The position numbers and the translations under genes were made by a program. From positions 1-64,000 of the IMG/VR virus record IMGVR_UViG_3300047554_000629: a stretch of DNA of 64,000 nucleotides; one strand, given 5' to 3'. This DNA comes from a virus. Numbering within the stretch: position 1 is the stretch's first letter; each line of letters begins with the position of its first letter. This document shows positions 6,795-14,040 of the stretch, piece by piece. The notes beneath the pieces are model-generated. The model saw only the letters and a list, made by a program, of their open reading frames with translations, had not been told where the DNA came from and searched no databases.

Positions 6795-7834
6795 GCAACG
6801 CATTCGATTTCAGTCAAGTCGGTGGCGTGAGAATGTTTCAGGCGACCGACGACCCCGGTGATCCTGACGCTGGAGTGTGGAACTTTGGACTGGTTCCGTC
6901 CGCAATCGACCAGAATTTGTCGCCGCCAATTCGCAATGAGTTTTTCTCGCGTGTTGCATCTGATGTGATTGACATTTGCCCACGACTCCCAGACTTCCAC
7001 GAAGCCGCGCCATCGCTTGCTGGTAGGTGGGACGGGAAAACGTCTATCAGTCTTTGGCTTGCTACTCAGAAAGTGGACAAGGGCAACCTTGGCAGAATCG
7101 GCGTCTTTCTGCCAGCACAAAATCAGCCTCGTGGGACGTGTGTTGGACGTGGATGCTCAGGCGCTGGCAATGTGCTGCAATGCGTTCAGATCGTGGCCGG
7201 ATTGTCTCAGTCAGAGTTTAGGTCGCTATCGCACGCATGGCTATATGCTGGCGCTCGAAAGAAGGGCGGAATGCTCCGTTCGTGGTCTGATGGCGCACCA
7301 GGAGCATATGCCGCATTGTGGGCACAGGAGAAAGGGCTTATCACTCAAACCGAAGGCAATGACGAGAACTACTACGGGGCAGGATCGGATGACGTTGCCG
7401 TAAAATGGGGATATTACGGACCACCTGTTGAACTTGAACCGGAAGCCAGTGACAACCCATTCCAAGAAGTTGCTTACTGCCGATCATTTCAGCAGTTTGC
7501 CGACACTATCGCATCCGGTGGAGTCGTGACAGTTGCCAGCAATCAAGGCTTCACGATGGAGAGGGATGCGGACGGAATCTGCCAACCGAAAGGGTCATGG
7601 GCACACCAGATGTTTGGCGCTGGCGTTGTCGTAATCAAGGGCACGGCTTACGGGCTGATCGGTCAATCATGGGGCAACAACGTGCCGTCCGGCCCCACCG
7701 CACTTGGATCGCCGGATTATGTGTTTGCGGTCCATCACGAAGTTCTTGACCGCATGTTGCGGCAAGGCGACTCGTGTTCGATCCTGTCTCTGAAGGGATG
7801 GGGCGCAGTCAATCCTGATCCGTGGGTGTTCTAG
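6791..7834 (+). CDS. papain-like cysteine peptidase
   Basis: 347 residues. QPRGTCVGRGCS (112-123) supplies the oxyanion Gln and catalytic Cys117. GSWAHQMFGAGV supplies His272, and GQSWGNNVPSG supplies Asn296, all in the order of clan CA (C1/C39-like) peptidases. Lysine- and Trp-rich strands surround the active site. No signal peptide is present. In this setting it could attack the peptide part of the cell wall as an endolysin, which would suit a host with thin or unusual peptidoglycan, or process a virion protein. Four-base overlap with the repeat protein. Confidence 0.65.
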   Translation: MSNAFDFSQVGGVRMFQATDDPGDPDAGVWNFGLVPSAIDQNLSPPIRNEFFSRVASDVIDICPRLPDFHEAAPSLAGRWDGKTSISLWLATQKVDKGNLGRIGVFLPAQNQPRGTCVGRGCSGAGNVLQCVQIVAGLSQSEFRSLSHAWLYAGARKKGGMLRSWSDGAPGAYAALWAQEKGLITQTEGNDENYYGAGSDDVAVKWGYYGPPVELEPEASDNPFQEVAYCRSFQQFADTIASGGVVTVASNQGFTMERDADGICQPKGSWAHQMFGAGVVVIKGTAYGLIGQSWGNNVPSGPTALGSPDYVFAVHHEVLDRMLRQGDSCSILSLKGWGAVNPDPWVF

Positions 7835-7845
7835 GAGAAATCATC

Positions 7846-7989
7846 ATGGCTGTTAAATGTTCTGTACCGCAAGGGCAGCAAGCGACTATTGATCATCTAA
7901 AATCTACGCTGACAACTGTAATCCAGTCCTGGATTGATGAATCCTATCGATGGTGGTACATGGTATGGTCTAGGCTCTTTCGTTGGTAA
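7846..7989 (+). CDS. 47-residue hypothetical protein
   Basis: GGAG precedes the ATG. MAVKCSVPQGQQATIDHLKSTLTTVIQSWIDESYRWWYMVWSRLFRW is helical and Trp-rich at the end. It overlaps 7937-8089 in another frame by 53 bases; the two could be one gene split by a frameshift. Confidence 0.45.
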   Translation: MAVKCSVPQGQQATIDHLKSTLTTVIQSWIDESYRWWYMVWSRLFRW

Positions 7990-8089
7990 TAACATCGCAT
8001 CATTCATGAGCAAAGCCGCCATTGCTGTCATTGAAGCCGTAGTTGATACTGACAGATACCACAAAGAAAACAAAACGTCGTTTGAATAA
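7937..8089 (+). CDS. 50-residue hypothetical protein, overlapping the previous frame
   Basis: MNPIDGGTWYGLGSFVGNNIASFMSKAAIAVIEAVVDTDRYHKENKTSFE. It has a glycine-rich start, an amphipathic helix and a polar end, and looks like an authentic C-terminus. No clear ribosome site of its own. Either coupled to, or once fused with, the frame before it. Confidence 0.4.
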   Translation: MNPIDGGTWYGLGSFVGNNIASFMSKAAIAVIEAVVDTDRYHKENKTSFE

Positions 8090-8097
8090 GGCATGAA

Positions 8098-8982
8098 ATG
8101 CGAAACATCGCTTCCATTCTGATCGTTCTGTCATTGGCGTCCGTCTTACGTGCTGACGACGACGCGCGAGCAATCATGCTCATGCTCATGCGCATCGCGT
8201 TGGCGAACCCGTCGAAGCAGGCTGAACAGCCTGTCACTGAATCCAAGCCGTCAATCTGCATCACGCTCGCAGATTTCCCTTGCGCTCCGTGCGAAGCCCT
8301 GAAGCGGTACGATTGGTCCGCGTTCAATGTTGAATGGAAGATCGGCGGCGCAGATTCATACCCGCAAATAACGTGGTACGAAAACGGTGAACGATGGGGC
8401 GTCAAAGGGTTGTACACGCCGGAACAAATTCTCAAGTACGTCCGACCTGTGAAGGCGTCACAAGCCCCGACGCCGATAGACGAGGTGCGGCGCATTCTTG
8501 CGCTGCTCAAGCCGACTCGCGCCGAGACGTTCATCGACTATGGTTGCGGAGATGGTCGTTGGCTCATTGAAGCCGTGCGATCCTACAGGTGCAAAGCAAT
8601 AGGTATCGAGATTGACCCGGCACAAGTCGAAAGAGCCCGTGTCGCCGTCAAGGATGCCGGACTCGACAACCTTATCCGCATCATCGAAGGCGATGTAACG
8701 ACTGTTGACGTACAAGCCGATGTTGGTGTGGTGTACCTATACCCGGACACGCTGACACGGCTCAAGCCGAGATTGACGCAATTGAATCGGTTCGCATCAT
8801 ACATGCACCGCGTTGACGGGCTTGTGATGCATCAGGACGGCGATGTATGGCTGTGGGAACGCCAACCGGAACAGCGGCACGCCGTATGGGGCGGCAGTGT
8901 GTATTCAGGGCCGGTCTGCTCGAATCCAGGATGCGTTATGTGCCAGTCGATCCGGCAACAACTTGGACAGAGGACACGATGA
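8098..8982 (+). CDS. exported thioredoxin-fold / SAM-methyltransferase fusion
   Basis: 294 residues. Residues 1-19 are a signal peptide (MRNIASILIVLSLASVLRA). Residues 52-116 look like a thioredoxin fold: CAPC at 62-65 as the redox motif and SYPQITWY as the cis-Pro strand (Pro89). Residues 126-250 are a class I methyltransferase: FIDYGCGDGRW (145-155) is motif I, IGIEIDP (168-174) the acidic ribose-binding strand, and VYLYPD motif IV. A SAM enzyme behind a signal peptide is odd because SAM is cytoplasmic. It may be a membrane-tethered enzyme if the signal is uncleaved. AAGG stands six bases before the ATG. Confidence 0.75.
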   Translation: MRNIASILIVLSLASVLRADDDARAIMLMLMRIALANPSKQAEQPVTESKPSICITLADFPCAPCEALKRYDWSAFNVEWKIGGADSYPQITWYENGERWGVKGLYTPEQILKYVRPVKASQAPTPIDEVRRILALLKPTRAETFIDYGCGDGRWLIEAVRSYRCKAIGIEIDPAQVERARVAVKDAGLDNLIRIIEGDVTTVDVQADVGVVYLYPDTLTRLKPRLTQLNRFASYMHRVDGLVMHQDGDVWLWERQPEQRHAVWGGSVYSGPVCSNPGCVMCQSIRQQLGQRTR

Positions 8983-9104
8983 CTGGGAATGGTGGGACTA
9001 ACCGACGTGTACAGGCCAACATAGACCCAGGCGACCAAGGGATTGACTCATGCAAACCGCTTCCCAACAACAACACGCCGATCGCGCCGCTGCCGACAAG
9101 ATGA
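8979..9104 (+). CDS. 41-residue hypothetical protein
   Basis: Starts in an ATGA overlap with the methyltransferase gene. Polar and Pro/Asn-rich (MTGNGGTNRRVQANIDPGDQ...). The second half overlaps the frame starting at 9050. Support is translational coupling only. Confidence 0.4.
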   Translation: MTGNGGTNRRVQANIDPGDQGIDSCKPLPNNNTPIAPLPTR

Positions 9105-9217
9105 GGCGGACGGCAAAACGGGCCGCGAACAACGCTCGGTCGGTCGAGATTCAGTGCAGCAAGACTGCCGCGCACGCTGCCGCGCTTCGTGCTCGGAAAG
9201 CAACGGGTCGTTCATGA
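9050..9217 (+). CDS. 55-residue basic, alanine-rich protein
   Basis: MQTASQQQHADRAAADKMRRTAKRAANNARSVEIQ... is Ala/Arg-rich and helical, suggesting nucleic-acid binding by charge. It overlaps 8979-9104 for 55 bases in a different frame. The stop overlaps an ATG (TCATGA) for a further 12-residue frame that I do not call. Confidence 0.4.
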   Translation: MQTASQQQHADRAAADKMRRTAKRAANNARSVEIQCSKTAAHAAALRARKATGRS

Positions 9218-9286
9218 ACCGGATTAGAACAAGGTCAGTCATAATGGTATGACAGCAGAACATTGACATGGGTTCAAGGTGTAACA

Positions 9287-9490
9287 ATGAAACCTATGCA
9301 CCGCAACGTGATGAAGTTCCTGATATCCGATGAGGATGCCGCCGCCGATCCGATCATGGCAACGCCGTGCGAAAAATGCGGATCGGCACGTATTGCGGCC
9401 GAGGCCGCAGCATACGGGCACAAGTGCGAGAACTGCGTCCACAAGAGCCACAAGCACTGCGTCACGCATATACCGCCGAGGGTGAAGTAA
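9287..9490 (+). CDS. 67-residue zinc-ribbon protein
   Basis: CEKCGS and CENC about 22 residues apart form a probable zinc ribbon, followed by a His/Lys-rich stretch (HKSHKHCVTH). Weak AAGG site before the ATG. The stop shares bases with the next ATG (TAATG). Confidence 0.6.
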   Translation: MKPMHRNVMKFLISDEDAAADPIMATPCEKCGSARIAAEAAAYGHKCENCVHKSHKHCVTHIPPRVK

Positions 9491-9756
9491 TGCTCTCACG
9501 CATGTACCGACGCTGGTGGTTCAGGCACTCGTTGGCAACGGCGCGAATGGAACGGGCGATACGCAGAGAGGAAAGCGAGCGGTTCCAGATACGTTGGCGA
9601 ATGACGTTTCCAACATTATCTCATATGGCAAGCTCAATTGATGCACTCGCCACAGCGCTTAGAAACTTTGTAGAAGTAATCCACAATGCATTCCCGTCAG
9701 AGGCAGTACAACAACTGGCAGAAACGCTTGAGCTACAAGCATGGGGTGAAGAATGA
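9490..9756 (+). CDS. 88-residue helical hypothetical protein
   Basis: Basic N-terminal half (MLSRMYRRWWFRHSLATARMERAIRREESERFQIRW) and an acidic, helical C-terminus (FVEVIHNAFPSEAVQQLAETLEL). Start fixed by the TAATG overlap. No family recognised. Confidence 0.55.
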   Translation: MLSRMYRRWWFRHSLATARMERAIRREESERFQIRWRMTFPTLSHMASSIDALATALRNFVEVIHNAFPSEAVQQLAETLELQAWGEE

Positions 9757-9968
9757 CCGACCTACTCGCCGAAGTCACGGACCATGCTGTTGAGCCGCCA
9801 CGACCGGACCTGTACGTTGTCGTAGCGTATTATCATCAGCTAGGTGTATGGGAAGTCACGTGCGACTCGTTTACCACACGCGAACAAGCGGAAGAGTACG
9901 CAACCAGGCACCCACGAGCTAAAGCATGGCTCTATCCGAAGATCGTCAGAATACCGGGGGTCGAATGA
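9753..9968 (+). CDS. 71-residue hypothetical protein
   Basis: ATGA overlaps at both ends. RPDLYVVVAYYHQLGVWEVTCDSFTTREQAEEYATRHPRAK has the strand-helix order of small phage proteins with a FxxREQAEEYA motif. Function unknown. Confidence 0.6.
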   Translation: MTDLLAEVTDHAVEPPRPDLYVVVAYYHQLGVWEVTCDSFTTREQAEEYATRHPRAKAWLYPKIVRIPGVE

Positions 9969-10111
9969 ACTACATCTGCCACAAGTGCAAACTGCCGACG
10001 CCACCGGACGATATTGTCAACGGGCTGTGCAAACATTGTCAGCCGAAGGGTAGACGTTTTCCATCATCAAAGAAAGGATTCTTCAATCATGGGCACCGTA
10101 GGAATAGTTGA
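9965..10111 (+). CDS. 48-residue zinc-ribbon protein
   Basis: MNYICHKCKLPTPPDDIVNGLCKHCQPKG has two CxxC pairs 14 residues apart, then a basic tail. ATGA overlap with the gene before. A structural zinc site is likely; partner unknown. Confidence 0.6.
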   Translation: MNYICHKCKLPTPPDDIVNGLCKHCQPKGRRFPSSKKGFFNHGHRRNS

Positions 10112-10244
10112 TGACGAGCCGGAAGACGGATCGAGGCCTCACGGTCTTATGCGAGGGAAGGACATGGTTTCTGAGAATGAAGAAACGCCATTGAATCAAA
10201 AGAGTCTTGATGAAAGCCGAACCCACTCGTCGTGGGAACGGTAA
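10089..10244 (+). CDS. 51-residue acidic hypothetical protein
   Basis: MGTVGIVDDEPEDGSRPHGLMRGKDMVSENEETPL... is polar and probably disordered. It overlaps the zinc-ribbon gene by 23 bases. AAAGGA stands about ten bases before the ATG. Confidence 0.4.
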   Translation: MGTVGIVDDEPEDGSRPHGLMRGKDMVSENEETPLNQKSLDESRTHSSWER

Positions 10245-10289
10245 AGACCGCTGCTGTGGTAGGAGTTCCGAAGCAGTGGGCTTTGCTCT

Positions 10290-10341
10290 CCCGGCTTGGT
10301 GTTGCATCGGCCCTCCTGTGCGACATCAGGCCGGGTTTTTG
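10290..10341 (+). terminator. probable intrinsic terminator
   Basis: CCCGGC (10290-10295) pairs with GCCGGG (10330-10335), with an inner GTTGC/GCGAC pairing, followed by five T. It ends the run of small genes. Confidence 0.55.
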
Positions 10342-10384
10342 TTACAATGAGTAGGTGGTTTTGTTTTTCACAAAGGAGTGTATG

Positions 10385-10735
10385 ATGCGATTTGTTCTCT
10401 GCTTGATTGCGTTGATGGCCATTTGCGTATTTGCCAGTGCCAATGACAAATCGACAGTGGCAAAGGCACCGTCTGTTGCTGCTCCGTGCGGCCCAAACGG
10501 ATGTCCGATCCGATCCCGGTCACTGACTCTGCATTTTGAGAGCCAAGGCGCATGGAATTTCGACGGCCATCGCGTGTCTGGGTTCTTCGGGCGAGTCCGT
10601 GCCGTTGCCCAGGCATTTGCGTTCAAGGCTGTTCATTTTGTATCTGCTGTGAAATGCAATGTCGCTGGCATGGTTGTGAATCGGCCACGGCTTGTTCACC
10701 GAGAACGCCACTTTGTTCTTGTCAGGCGTCGATAG
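10385..10735 (+). CDS. exported basic protein
   Basis: 116 residues. Residues 1-19 form a signal peptide (MRFVLCLIALMAICVFASA). Then comes a Pro/Cys stretch (APCGPNGCPIRSRS) and a strongly basic C-terminus ending HRERHFVLVRRR. AAGGAG is six bases before the ATG at 10385 but only three before an ATG at 10382, so 10385 is chosen. Small exported CGPxGCP proteins are common in planctomycetes; their role is unknown. Confidence 0.6.
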   Translation: MRFVLCLIALMAICVFASANDKSTVAKAPSVAAPCGPNGCPIRSRSLTLHFESQGAWNFDGHRVSGFFGRVRAVAQAFAFKAVHFVSAVKCNVAGMVVNRPRLVHRERHFVLVRRR

Positions 10736-10751
10736 ACTGTGTTCAACATCA

Positions 10752-10778
10752 GGGCGGGGAAACCCGCCCGCTTCTTTT
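10752..10778 (+). terminator. intrinsic terminator
   Basis: GGGCGGG, a GAAA loop and CCCGCCC, then GCTTCTTTT. It lies 16 bases behind the exported-protein stop. Confidence 0.8.
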
Positions 10779-10786
10779 GGTGGGAC

Positions 10787-10990
10787 ATGAAATTCATTTT
10801 GCTACGAAAACGATCTGTGATGACTGACGAAGGATGGAAGGCACTGGGGCAAAACGTCGAGGCCTTAGTGTGGGACAGGGAAATCGACGCACTTGCCTAC
10901 ATGGTCGATATGCCGCTTACAAAAAACAAGAAACGCGGTGTTCTTGGGGCAGTCATATCACCACTCATTACCAAAGGGGATTTGCAATGA
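10787..10990 (+). CDS. 67-residue hypothetical protein
   Basis: GGTGGG precedes the ATG. MKFILLRKRSVMTDEGWKALGQNVEALVWDREIDALAYMVDM... has a basic start then a helix. The stop overlaps the next ATG. Function unknown. Confidence 0.5.
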   Translation: MKFILLRKRSVMTDEGWKALGQNVEALVWDREIDALAYMVDMPLTKNKKRGVLGAVISPLITKGDLQ

Positions 10991-11193
10991 AGCCTAATTG
11001 GGAAATGGTCGGAGACGTTGGAGCCTATCACTACTCCAAAGGCGAGCAGGACGGCTACCAGCAAGGGTTGGACAACAGCATGTCGTCTCTTGGGTCTGTG
11101 ATTGGCACTGCCATCGTAGGGGCGTTGTGTGTTGTCGGACTTGCCGCCGTCTCGTCTTGGATCAGCGGCGGATCAGCAGAAGAATTATCGTAG
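10987..11193 (+). CDS. 68-residue membrane protein with a glycine-rich helix
   Basis: Soluble N-terminal half (YSKGEQDGYQQGLDNS), then one membrane helix (SLGSVIGTAIVGALCVVGLAAVSSWI) with small-residue spacing typical of helix packing. Last plus-strand gene of this arm; its 3' end overlaps the convergent minus-strand gene by 32 bases. Confidence 0.55.
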   Translation: MKPNWEMVGDVGAYHYSKGEQDGYQQGLDNSMSSLGSVIGTAIVGALCVVGLAAVSSWISGGSAEELS

Positions 11194-11566
11194 CAGCAAA
11201 CGAAACTCCAACCAGCAGGCCGAATAAGATTCGCTGCTGGTTGCCAATTATCTCTCTCATCTTGTCTCTAGTCTCTTCAAGCACTCGACTTGTGAACAGT
11301 TCGCTTCTCATGTCGCTCAAGATCACGTCCATATTCACGTCATCGAACGATGATGCCGGGATGCCGATTCTGTCAAGCTCAGACACGGTTGCATTGTGAA
11401 AGATTTTGCAAGAGATCAGAACAATGTCTGGCCGCTTATCCCTTGCAAACTCTACTGCTTCTGGCCCGTTGTCAAAATAGCCGTCAACATGATGCCCAAG
11501 GTCGATGAGGCTTCTGACAACCTGCGATCTTCGCTTTTCGTCTTTGTCGGCTACGACAACTCTCAT
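11162..11566 (-). CDS. membrane-anchored pseudo-receiver protein
   Basis: 134 residues. The first 60 look like a response-regulator receiver: VVVADKDEKRR with an acidic pair (Asp7, Asp9), a helix, HHVDGYFDNGPEAVEFARDKRPDIVLIS. In a true receiver the residue after the VL-hydrophobic strand is the phosphorylated Asp; here it is Ser52. The conserved Lys and Thr of the later strands are not obvious either. The last 20 residues form one membrane helix. It may be a signalling decoy or a structural remnant. It starts an ATGA-coupled run with 11563-11763. Confidence 0.5.
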   Translation of the reverse strand: MRVVVADKDEKRRSQVVRSLIDLGHHVDGYFDNGPEAVEFARDKRPDIVLISCKIFHNATVSELDRIGIPASSFDDVNMDVILSDMRSELFTSRVLEETRDKMREIIGNQQRILFGLLVGVSFAATIILLLIRR

Positions 11567-11763
11567 CGGAGCCTCGCTAGTTTTGGCTTATCTGAATCGT
11601 CATCGATCTTTTTTTTGAATGGCATGTAGCCGTTAGTGATTTTCGTTTTTTTTCTAGGCTTCGACAATTCAGATATGATCTCAAACACCATGAGGATTGA
11701 GGCCATGATGGTGAATGAGACAAGAAAAAGCCTTATTGCAACCAAGGCGAATTCCAAGTTCAT
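11563..11763 (-). CDS. 66-residue membrane protein
   Basis: One long membrane helix (residues 5-32) and a basic, then acidic tail (KPRKKTKITNGYMPFKKKIDDDSDKPKLARLR). Coupled to the next gene by an ATGA overlap. Function unknown. Confidence 0.55.
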   Translation of the reverse strand: MNLEFALVAIRLFLVSFTIMASILMVFEIISELSKPRKKTKITNGYMPFKKKIDDDSDKPKLARLR

Positions 11764-11772
11764 GGGGTCTCC

Positions 11773-12009
11773 TTACTTTGTCACGCCGTTCTTCTCAGCG
11801 GCAAGCGAAGAGCCCCATGACCGCTCTCTCTTGGCCCGGACTTCACACAGAAGCGACTGTGCTCTTTCGTTGAGCTCGAAAGACCTCTTCTTGATTTCAG
11901 AAGCCTCACGAACCCACTTCCTGAACTTGAAGGCGGCAAAAGCGCCAAAGATAATCACTAAAGCCGTGATAAAGCTAAGAATCTGGTCAACTGTTGTTAC
12001 GGCCAGCAT
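11773..12009 (-). CDS. 78-residue membrane-anchored coiled-coil protein
   Basis: Helix at 8-30 (DQILSFITALVIIFGAFAAFKF) followed by a charged amphipathic helix (RKWVREASEIKKRSFELNERAQSLL). This is the layout of small spanin-like or Rz-type proteins, but no partner is evident. GGAAGG precedes the ATG, which lies inside the end of the preceding gene. Confidence 0.55.
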   Translation of the reverse strand: MLAVTTVDQILSFITALVIIFGAFAAFKFRKWVREASEIKKRSFELNERAQSLLCEVRAKRERSWGSSLAAEKNGVTK

Positions 12010-12280
12010 CTTTGATCGCCTTCCAATAAGAATGTATGTCGGTCAACTGAAGACGGATTTGGACCATTTCTTCAGATAGCTTTGATCCAAGCTGTTCAGT
12101 TCCATCGGCTGTTTCTTTATGCGCTTTTGCCAGCGCATCAATCGCACTTGTGTTATTAGCCTCTTTTTCCTTGAAGTGCTTCAAAAGCATCCAGTTGGCA
12201 GCAAGTGCGCCGAGGATCACAGCACCTGCTACACCGGCGTTTGCTATTTTGGCAACAATGCCGATCATTGTTTCGTCCAT
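11987..12280 (-). CDS. 97-residue membrane-anchored helical protein
   Basis: Membrane helix at 5-32 (MIGIVAKIANAGVAGAVILGALAANWMLL) then a long charged helix (KHFKEKEANNTSAIDALAKAHKETADGTEQLGSKLSEEMVQIRLQL). Together with 11773-12009 it forms a pair of short membrane-coiled-coil proteins. Start chosen two bases behind the upstream stop; ATG 12292 is an alternative. Confidence 0.55.
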   Translation of the reverse strand: MDETMIGIVAKIANAGVAGAVILGALAANWMLLKHFKEKEANNTSAIDALAKAHKETADGTEQLGSKLSEEMVQIRLQLTDIHSYWKAIKDAGRNNS

Positions 12281-12282
12281 CG

Positions 12283-12429
12283 CTACTCGCATGGCGTTTG
12301 TGCAGGTTCGTACAGGTAACTCCCAGGCGCAGACGGTATTGCGCACATTTTCCCAACTGGGCAGGCGTGAGGATGCGCAGGGTCTTCGGACCATTGCTCT
12401 CCATCCCAGAACCAATGGCAGCTGTTCAC
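12283..12429 (-). CDS. 48-residue Trp/Cys-rich protein
   Basis: GTG start overlapping the upstream stop (GTGA) with AAAGGAG seven bases before. Reads CHWFWDGEQWSEDPAHPHACPVGKMC..., a W-D-G-x-x-W pattern with paired Cys seen in small phage proteins. Possibly metal binding. Function unknown. Confidence 0.6.
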   Translation of the reverse strand: MNSCHWFWDGEQWSEDPAHPHACPVGKMCAIPSAPGSYLYEPAQTPCE

Positions 12430-12905
12430 TTCTTCTCCTTTAGCCTTTTGACATGGACGGTGCAAGCAACGTCTCCTCCGCGATGGCCAGAAACAAACTC
12501 TCCCATAGCACCGTCAATGTCCCCGCGTTTCTTGAGGATCAGGCCACGGATCAAATGAGCCCGATTCCGTGCCTCTCGGCTTCCATTCAGACTCTTTTGA
12601 GTGTAGTAGAAAGCGCCATCGTCGTCGCCAAGATACATGCAGCACTCGGCAGAGTCCAAATCGAGATTGTTCGCCTTAAAGATTCTCAAGGCTTCGTGAT
12701 ACTCACGATTGGACATATGCAAGTTGGCACGGGCAACTTCAGACATTTCGACCTTTGACATTTTGCTAACCAGTGGAAGGACTGCGACAAACGATAAAAG
12801 GCCAGCAGCCACGATGGCAACCGGCCTCTGCCTCAACGCAATGCCGAGCAAGACGGCGGCAAGTGCGATTCCTGCAATGATGATGGCGTGCTGCACGTTA
12901 AACAC
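12426..12905 (-). CDS. membrane protein with a short TPR-like domain
   Basis: 159 residues from a GTG start. Two membrane helices (5-24 and 30-46) are followed by a helical soluble domain with a repeat-like texture (REYHEALRIFKANNLDLDSAECCMYLGDDDGAFYYTQKSL and LKKRGDIDGAMGEF), suggesting one or two TPR-type hairpins. Protein contact at the membrane is the likely role. The 5' end overlaps the upstream zinc-finger frame by 73 bases. Confidence 0.5.
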   Translation of the reverse strand: MFNVQHAIIIAGIALAAVLLGIALRQRPVAIVAAGLLSFVAVLPLVSKMSKVEMSEVARANLHMSNREYHEALRIFKANNLDLDSAECCMYLGDDDGAFYYTQKSLNGSREARNRAHLIRGLILKKRGDIDGAMGEFVSGHRGGDVACTVHVKRLKEKK

Positions 12906-13033
12906 TCGCCTCGATTGATCGAGTCAACATCAGACATAGGTCTCTTGCATGTCTTGCACTTCGGCTTGTGAACGCAATCACAAGGCCAAGTTCTGAAACA
13001 GTACAAGCATACCGTAGGCGACGGGTCATTCAT
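12833..13033 (-). CDS. 66-residue Cys-rich protein
   Basis: CLYCFRTWPCDC then CKTCKRPMSDVDSINRGECLTC: three CxxC-type pairs in 45 residues, a likely double zinc site. It begins four bases after the tRNA. The last 24 residues overlap the next gene and look less constrained, so the real end could be earlier through a lost stop. Confidence 0.5.
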   Translation of the reverse strand: MNDPSPTVCLYCFRTWPCDCVHKPKCKTCKRPMSDVDSINRGECLTCSTPSSLQESHLPPSCSALR

Positions 13034-13035
13034 AA

Positions 13036-13107
13036 TCGCAGAGATGGGAATCGAACCCATTACCTGCTGGTTATGAGCCAGCCGAGATGCCAATTCTCTA
13101 CTCTGCT
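13036..13107 (-). tRNA. tRNA-Met (CAT anticodon)
   Basis: Cloverleaf on the minus strand: D stem GAGA/TCTC, anticodon stem GCTGG/CCAGC with loop CTCATAA (anticodon CAT), T arm ATGGG TTCGATT CCCAT, and six acceptor pairs with an unpaired first position. The anticodon stem lacks the three G-C pairs of initiators, so it is an elongator Met or an Ile tRNA that needs lysidine at C34. CCA is not encoded. Confidence 0.85.
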
Positions 13108-13178
13108 ACAGGCTTCAGGCTGCTGCCTTCTTTTGTACTGCTCAACAGCCACACGTCGGCGGTTCAAGACGACGGAAG

Positions 13179-13194
13179 CCTACCATTTATAGGG
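13179..13194 (-). promoter_or_regulatory. CCCTATAA motif, copy upstream of the tRNA
   Basis: Minus-strand CCCTATAAATGGTAGG. It matches the start-codon motif at 17594, 37579 and 42773 except for one missing T. It lies 72 bases before the tRNA, so it may be the promoter for the tRNA and the small membrane-protein genes. Confidence 0.5.
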
Positions 13195-13227
13195 AGAAGA
13201 AACCGGATTACTCTAAGAGAGGTAGGA

Positions 13228-13575
13228 CTAAGACTTGAATGGCCCAACGTGCGGATAGCTTGGCTTAACGTGATCGTTCATGAACTTGCCTTTGCTGCTT
13301 GCTGCCAGCATTTTCTTGTACACTTCAAACGGAGCCGATGGATACCAGTAAATCGACTGGTTTCCAGTGGCCTTCCCGTCTTTCCCTTTGGAAACGAACC
13401 AAACTCCAAGCCCGTGCTTGGTCTTGTCTTCTTCTTCGGACTTCCAGCAAATGTAGCCGACGTTTGAAGACGACACCGGCGTCCAGTTCGACGCCTGCTG
13501 AATCTCTTGCGCCTTGAACTTGGTGATCGGCTTGTCGCGGACCAATCTGCCGTTGCGAAAGAACGGTCTGGCCAT
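13228..13575 (-). CDS. KTSC-domain protein
   Basis: 115 residues. Residues 42-108 follow the KTSC (lysyl-tRNA synthetase C-terminal-like) pattern: SSNVGYICW, GLGVWFVSKG, SIYWYPSAPFEVYKKMLAASSKGKFMNDHVK, ending with the typical Y-x-x-x-x-A-x-S-x-G-x-F-x-N-x-x-(I/V)K. Phage KTSC proteins are usually of unknown role. The start overlaps the upstream stop (TAATG). It follows the tail genes and may be a virion or accessory protein. Confidence 0.7.
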   Translation of the reverse strand: MARPFFRNGRLVRDKPITKFKAQEIQQASNWTPVSSSNVGYICWKSEEEDKTKHGLGVWFVSKGKDGKATGNQSIYWYPSAPFEVYKKMLAASSKGKFMNDHVKPSYPHVGPFKS

Positions 13576-14027
13576 TAACGAACACTCCTGACGTAGAACG
13601 AATAATCGCCGTAGGTGACGGTCGTTGAGCCGTCTGTCACCTTCCAGTATCGACGCCAAGTGCCGGATGTGTCAAGGTCGCTGGCCGAGGTCGTGAATCC
13701 CCAAATGTAAGTCGAAATACTGGTTGCTGTTTTGGGAATCACAGTCCCGTCTGGCTTGACGAGATACAGAGTGGCCGCAGTCAGAACCCAAGCGACTCCG
13801 CCTTTGGTAGTGTTCACGGCCCGAAATCTCTTGATGTCGCCAGTGAAGTAAACTCTGGTGTCTTGGATCATTCTCGCACTCGATTCCGTGTCGCCGACAT
13901 TGAACGTGTCGTCGATGTCGTAGTCAAAGTCGAACGTGTCGTCAATGACTGGAATATTATCCGCCTCTTCGATGTCCCACGAAGAGCCCCAACTGCTGCC
14001 CCAAGAACTTCCCCATGTTGACGGAAT
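13575..14027 (-). CDS. tail-associated protein, BppU-N-like; probable ATT start
   Basis: The C-terminal 98 residues (MIQDTRVYFTGDIKRFRAVNTTKGGVAWVL...SYTYIWGF...WRRYWKV) read like an N-terminal baseplate-upper-protein domain found on phage tail tips. The frame stays open a further 52 codons upstream without any ATG, GTG or TTG, through a triple WGSSWGSSWGSSW repeat and an acidic segment. An ATT codon at 14025-14027 has GGAG seven bases before it, giving 150 residues. If ATT is not used, ATG 13871 has only a weak site. Confidence 0.55.
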   Translation of the reverse strand: MPSTWGSSWGSSWGSSWDIEEADNIPVIDDTFDFDYDIDDTFNVGDTESSARMIQDTRVYFTGDIKRFRAVNTTKGGVAWVLTAATLYLVKPDGTVIPKTATSISTYIWGFTTSASDLDTSGTWRRYWKVTDGSTTVTYGDYSFYVRSVR

Positions 14028-14040
14028 GACCGAACTCCAT

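Noticed and set aside
13036-13107. Integration site (attP) at the tRNA
   Set aside because: The tRNA is complete and no integrase gene or flanking duplication is visible in the window.
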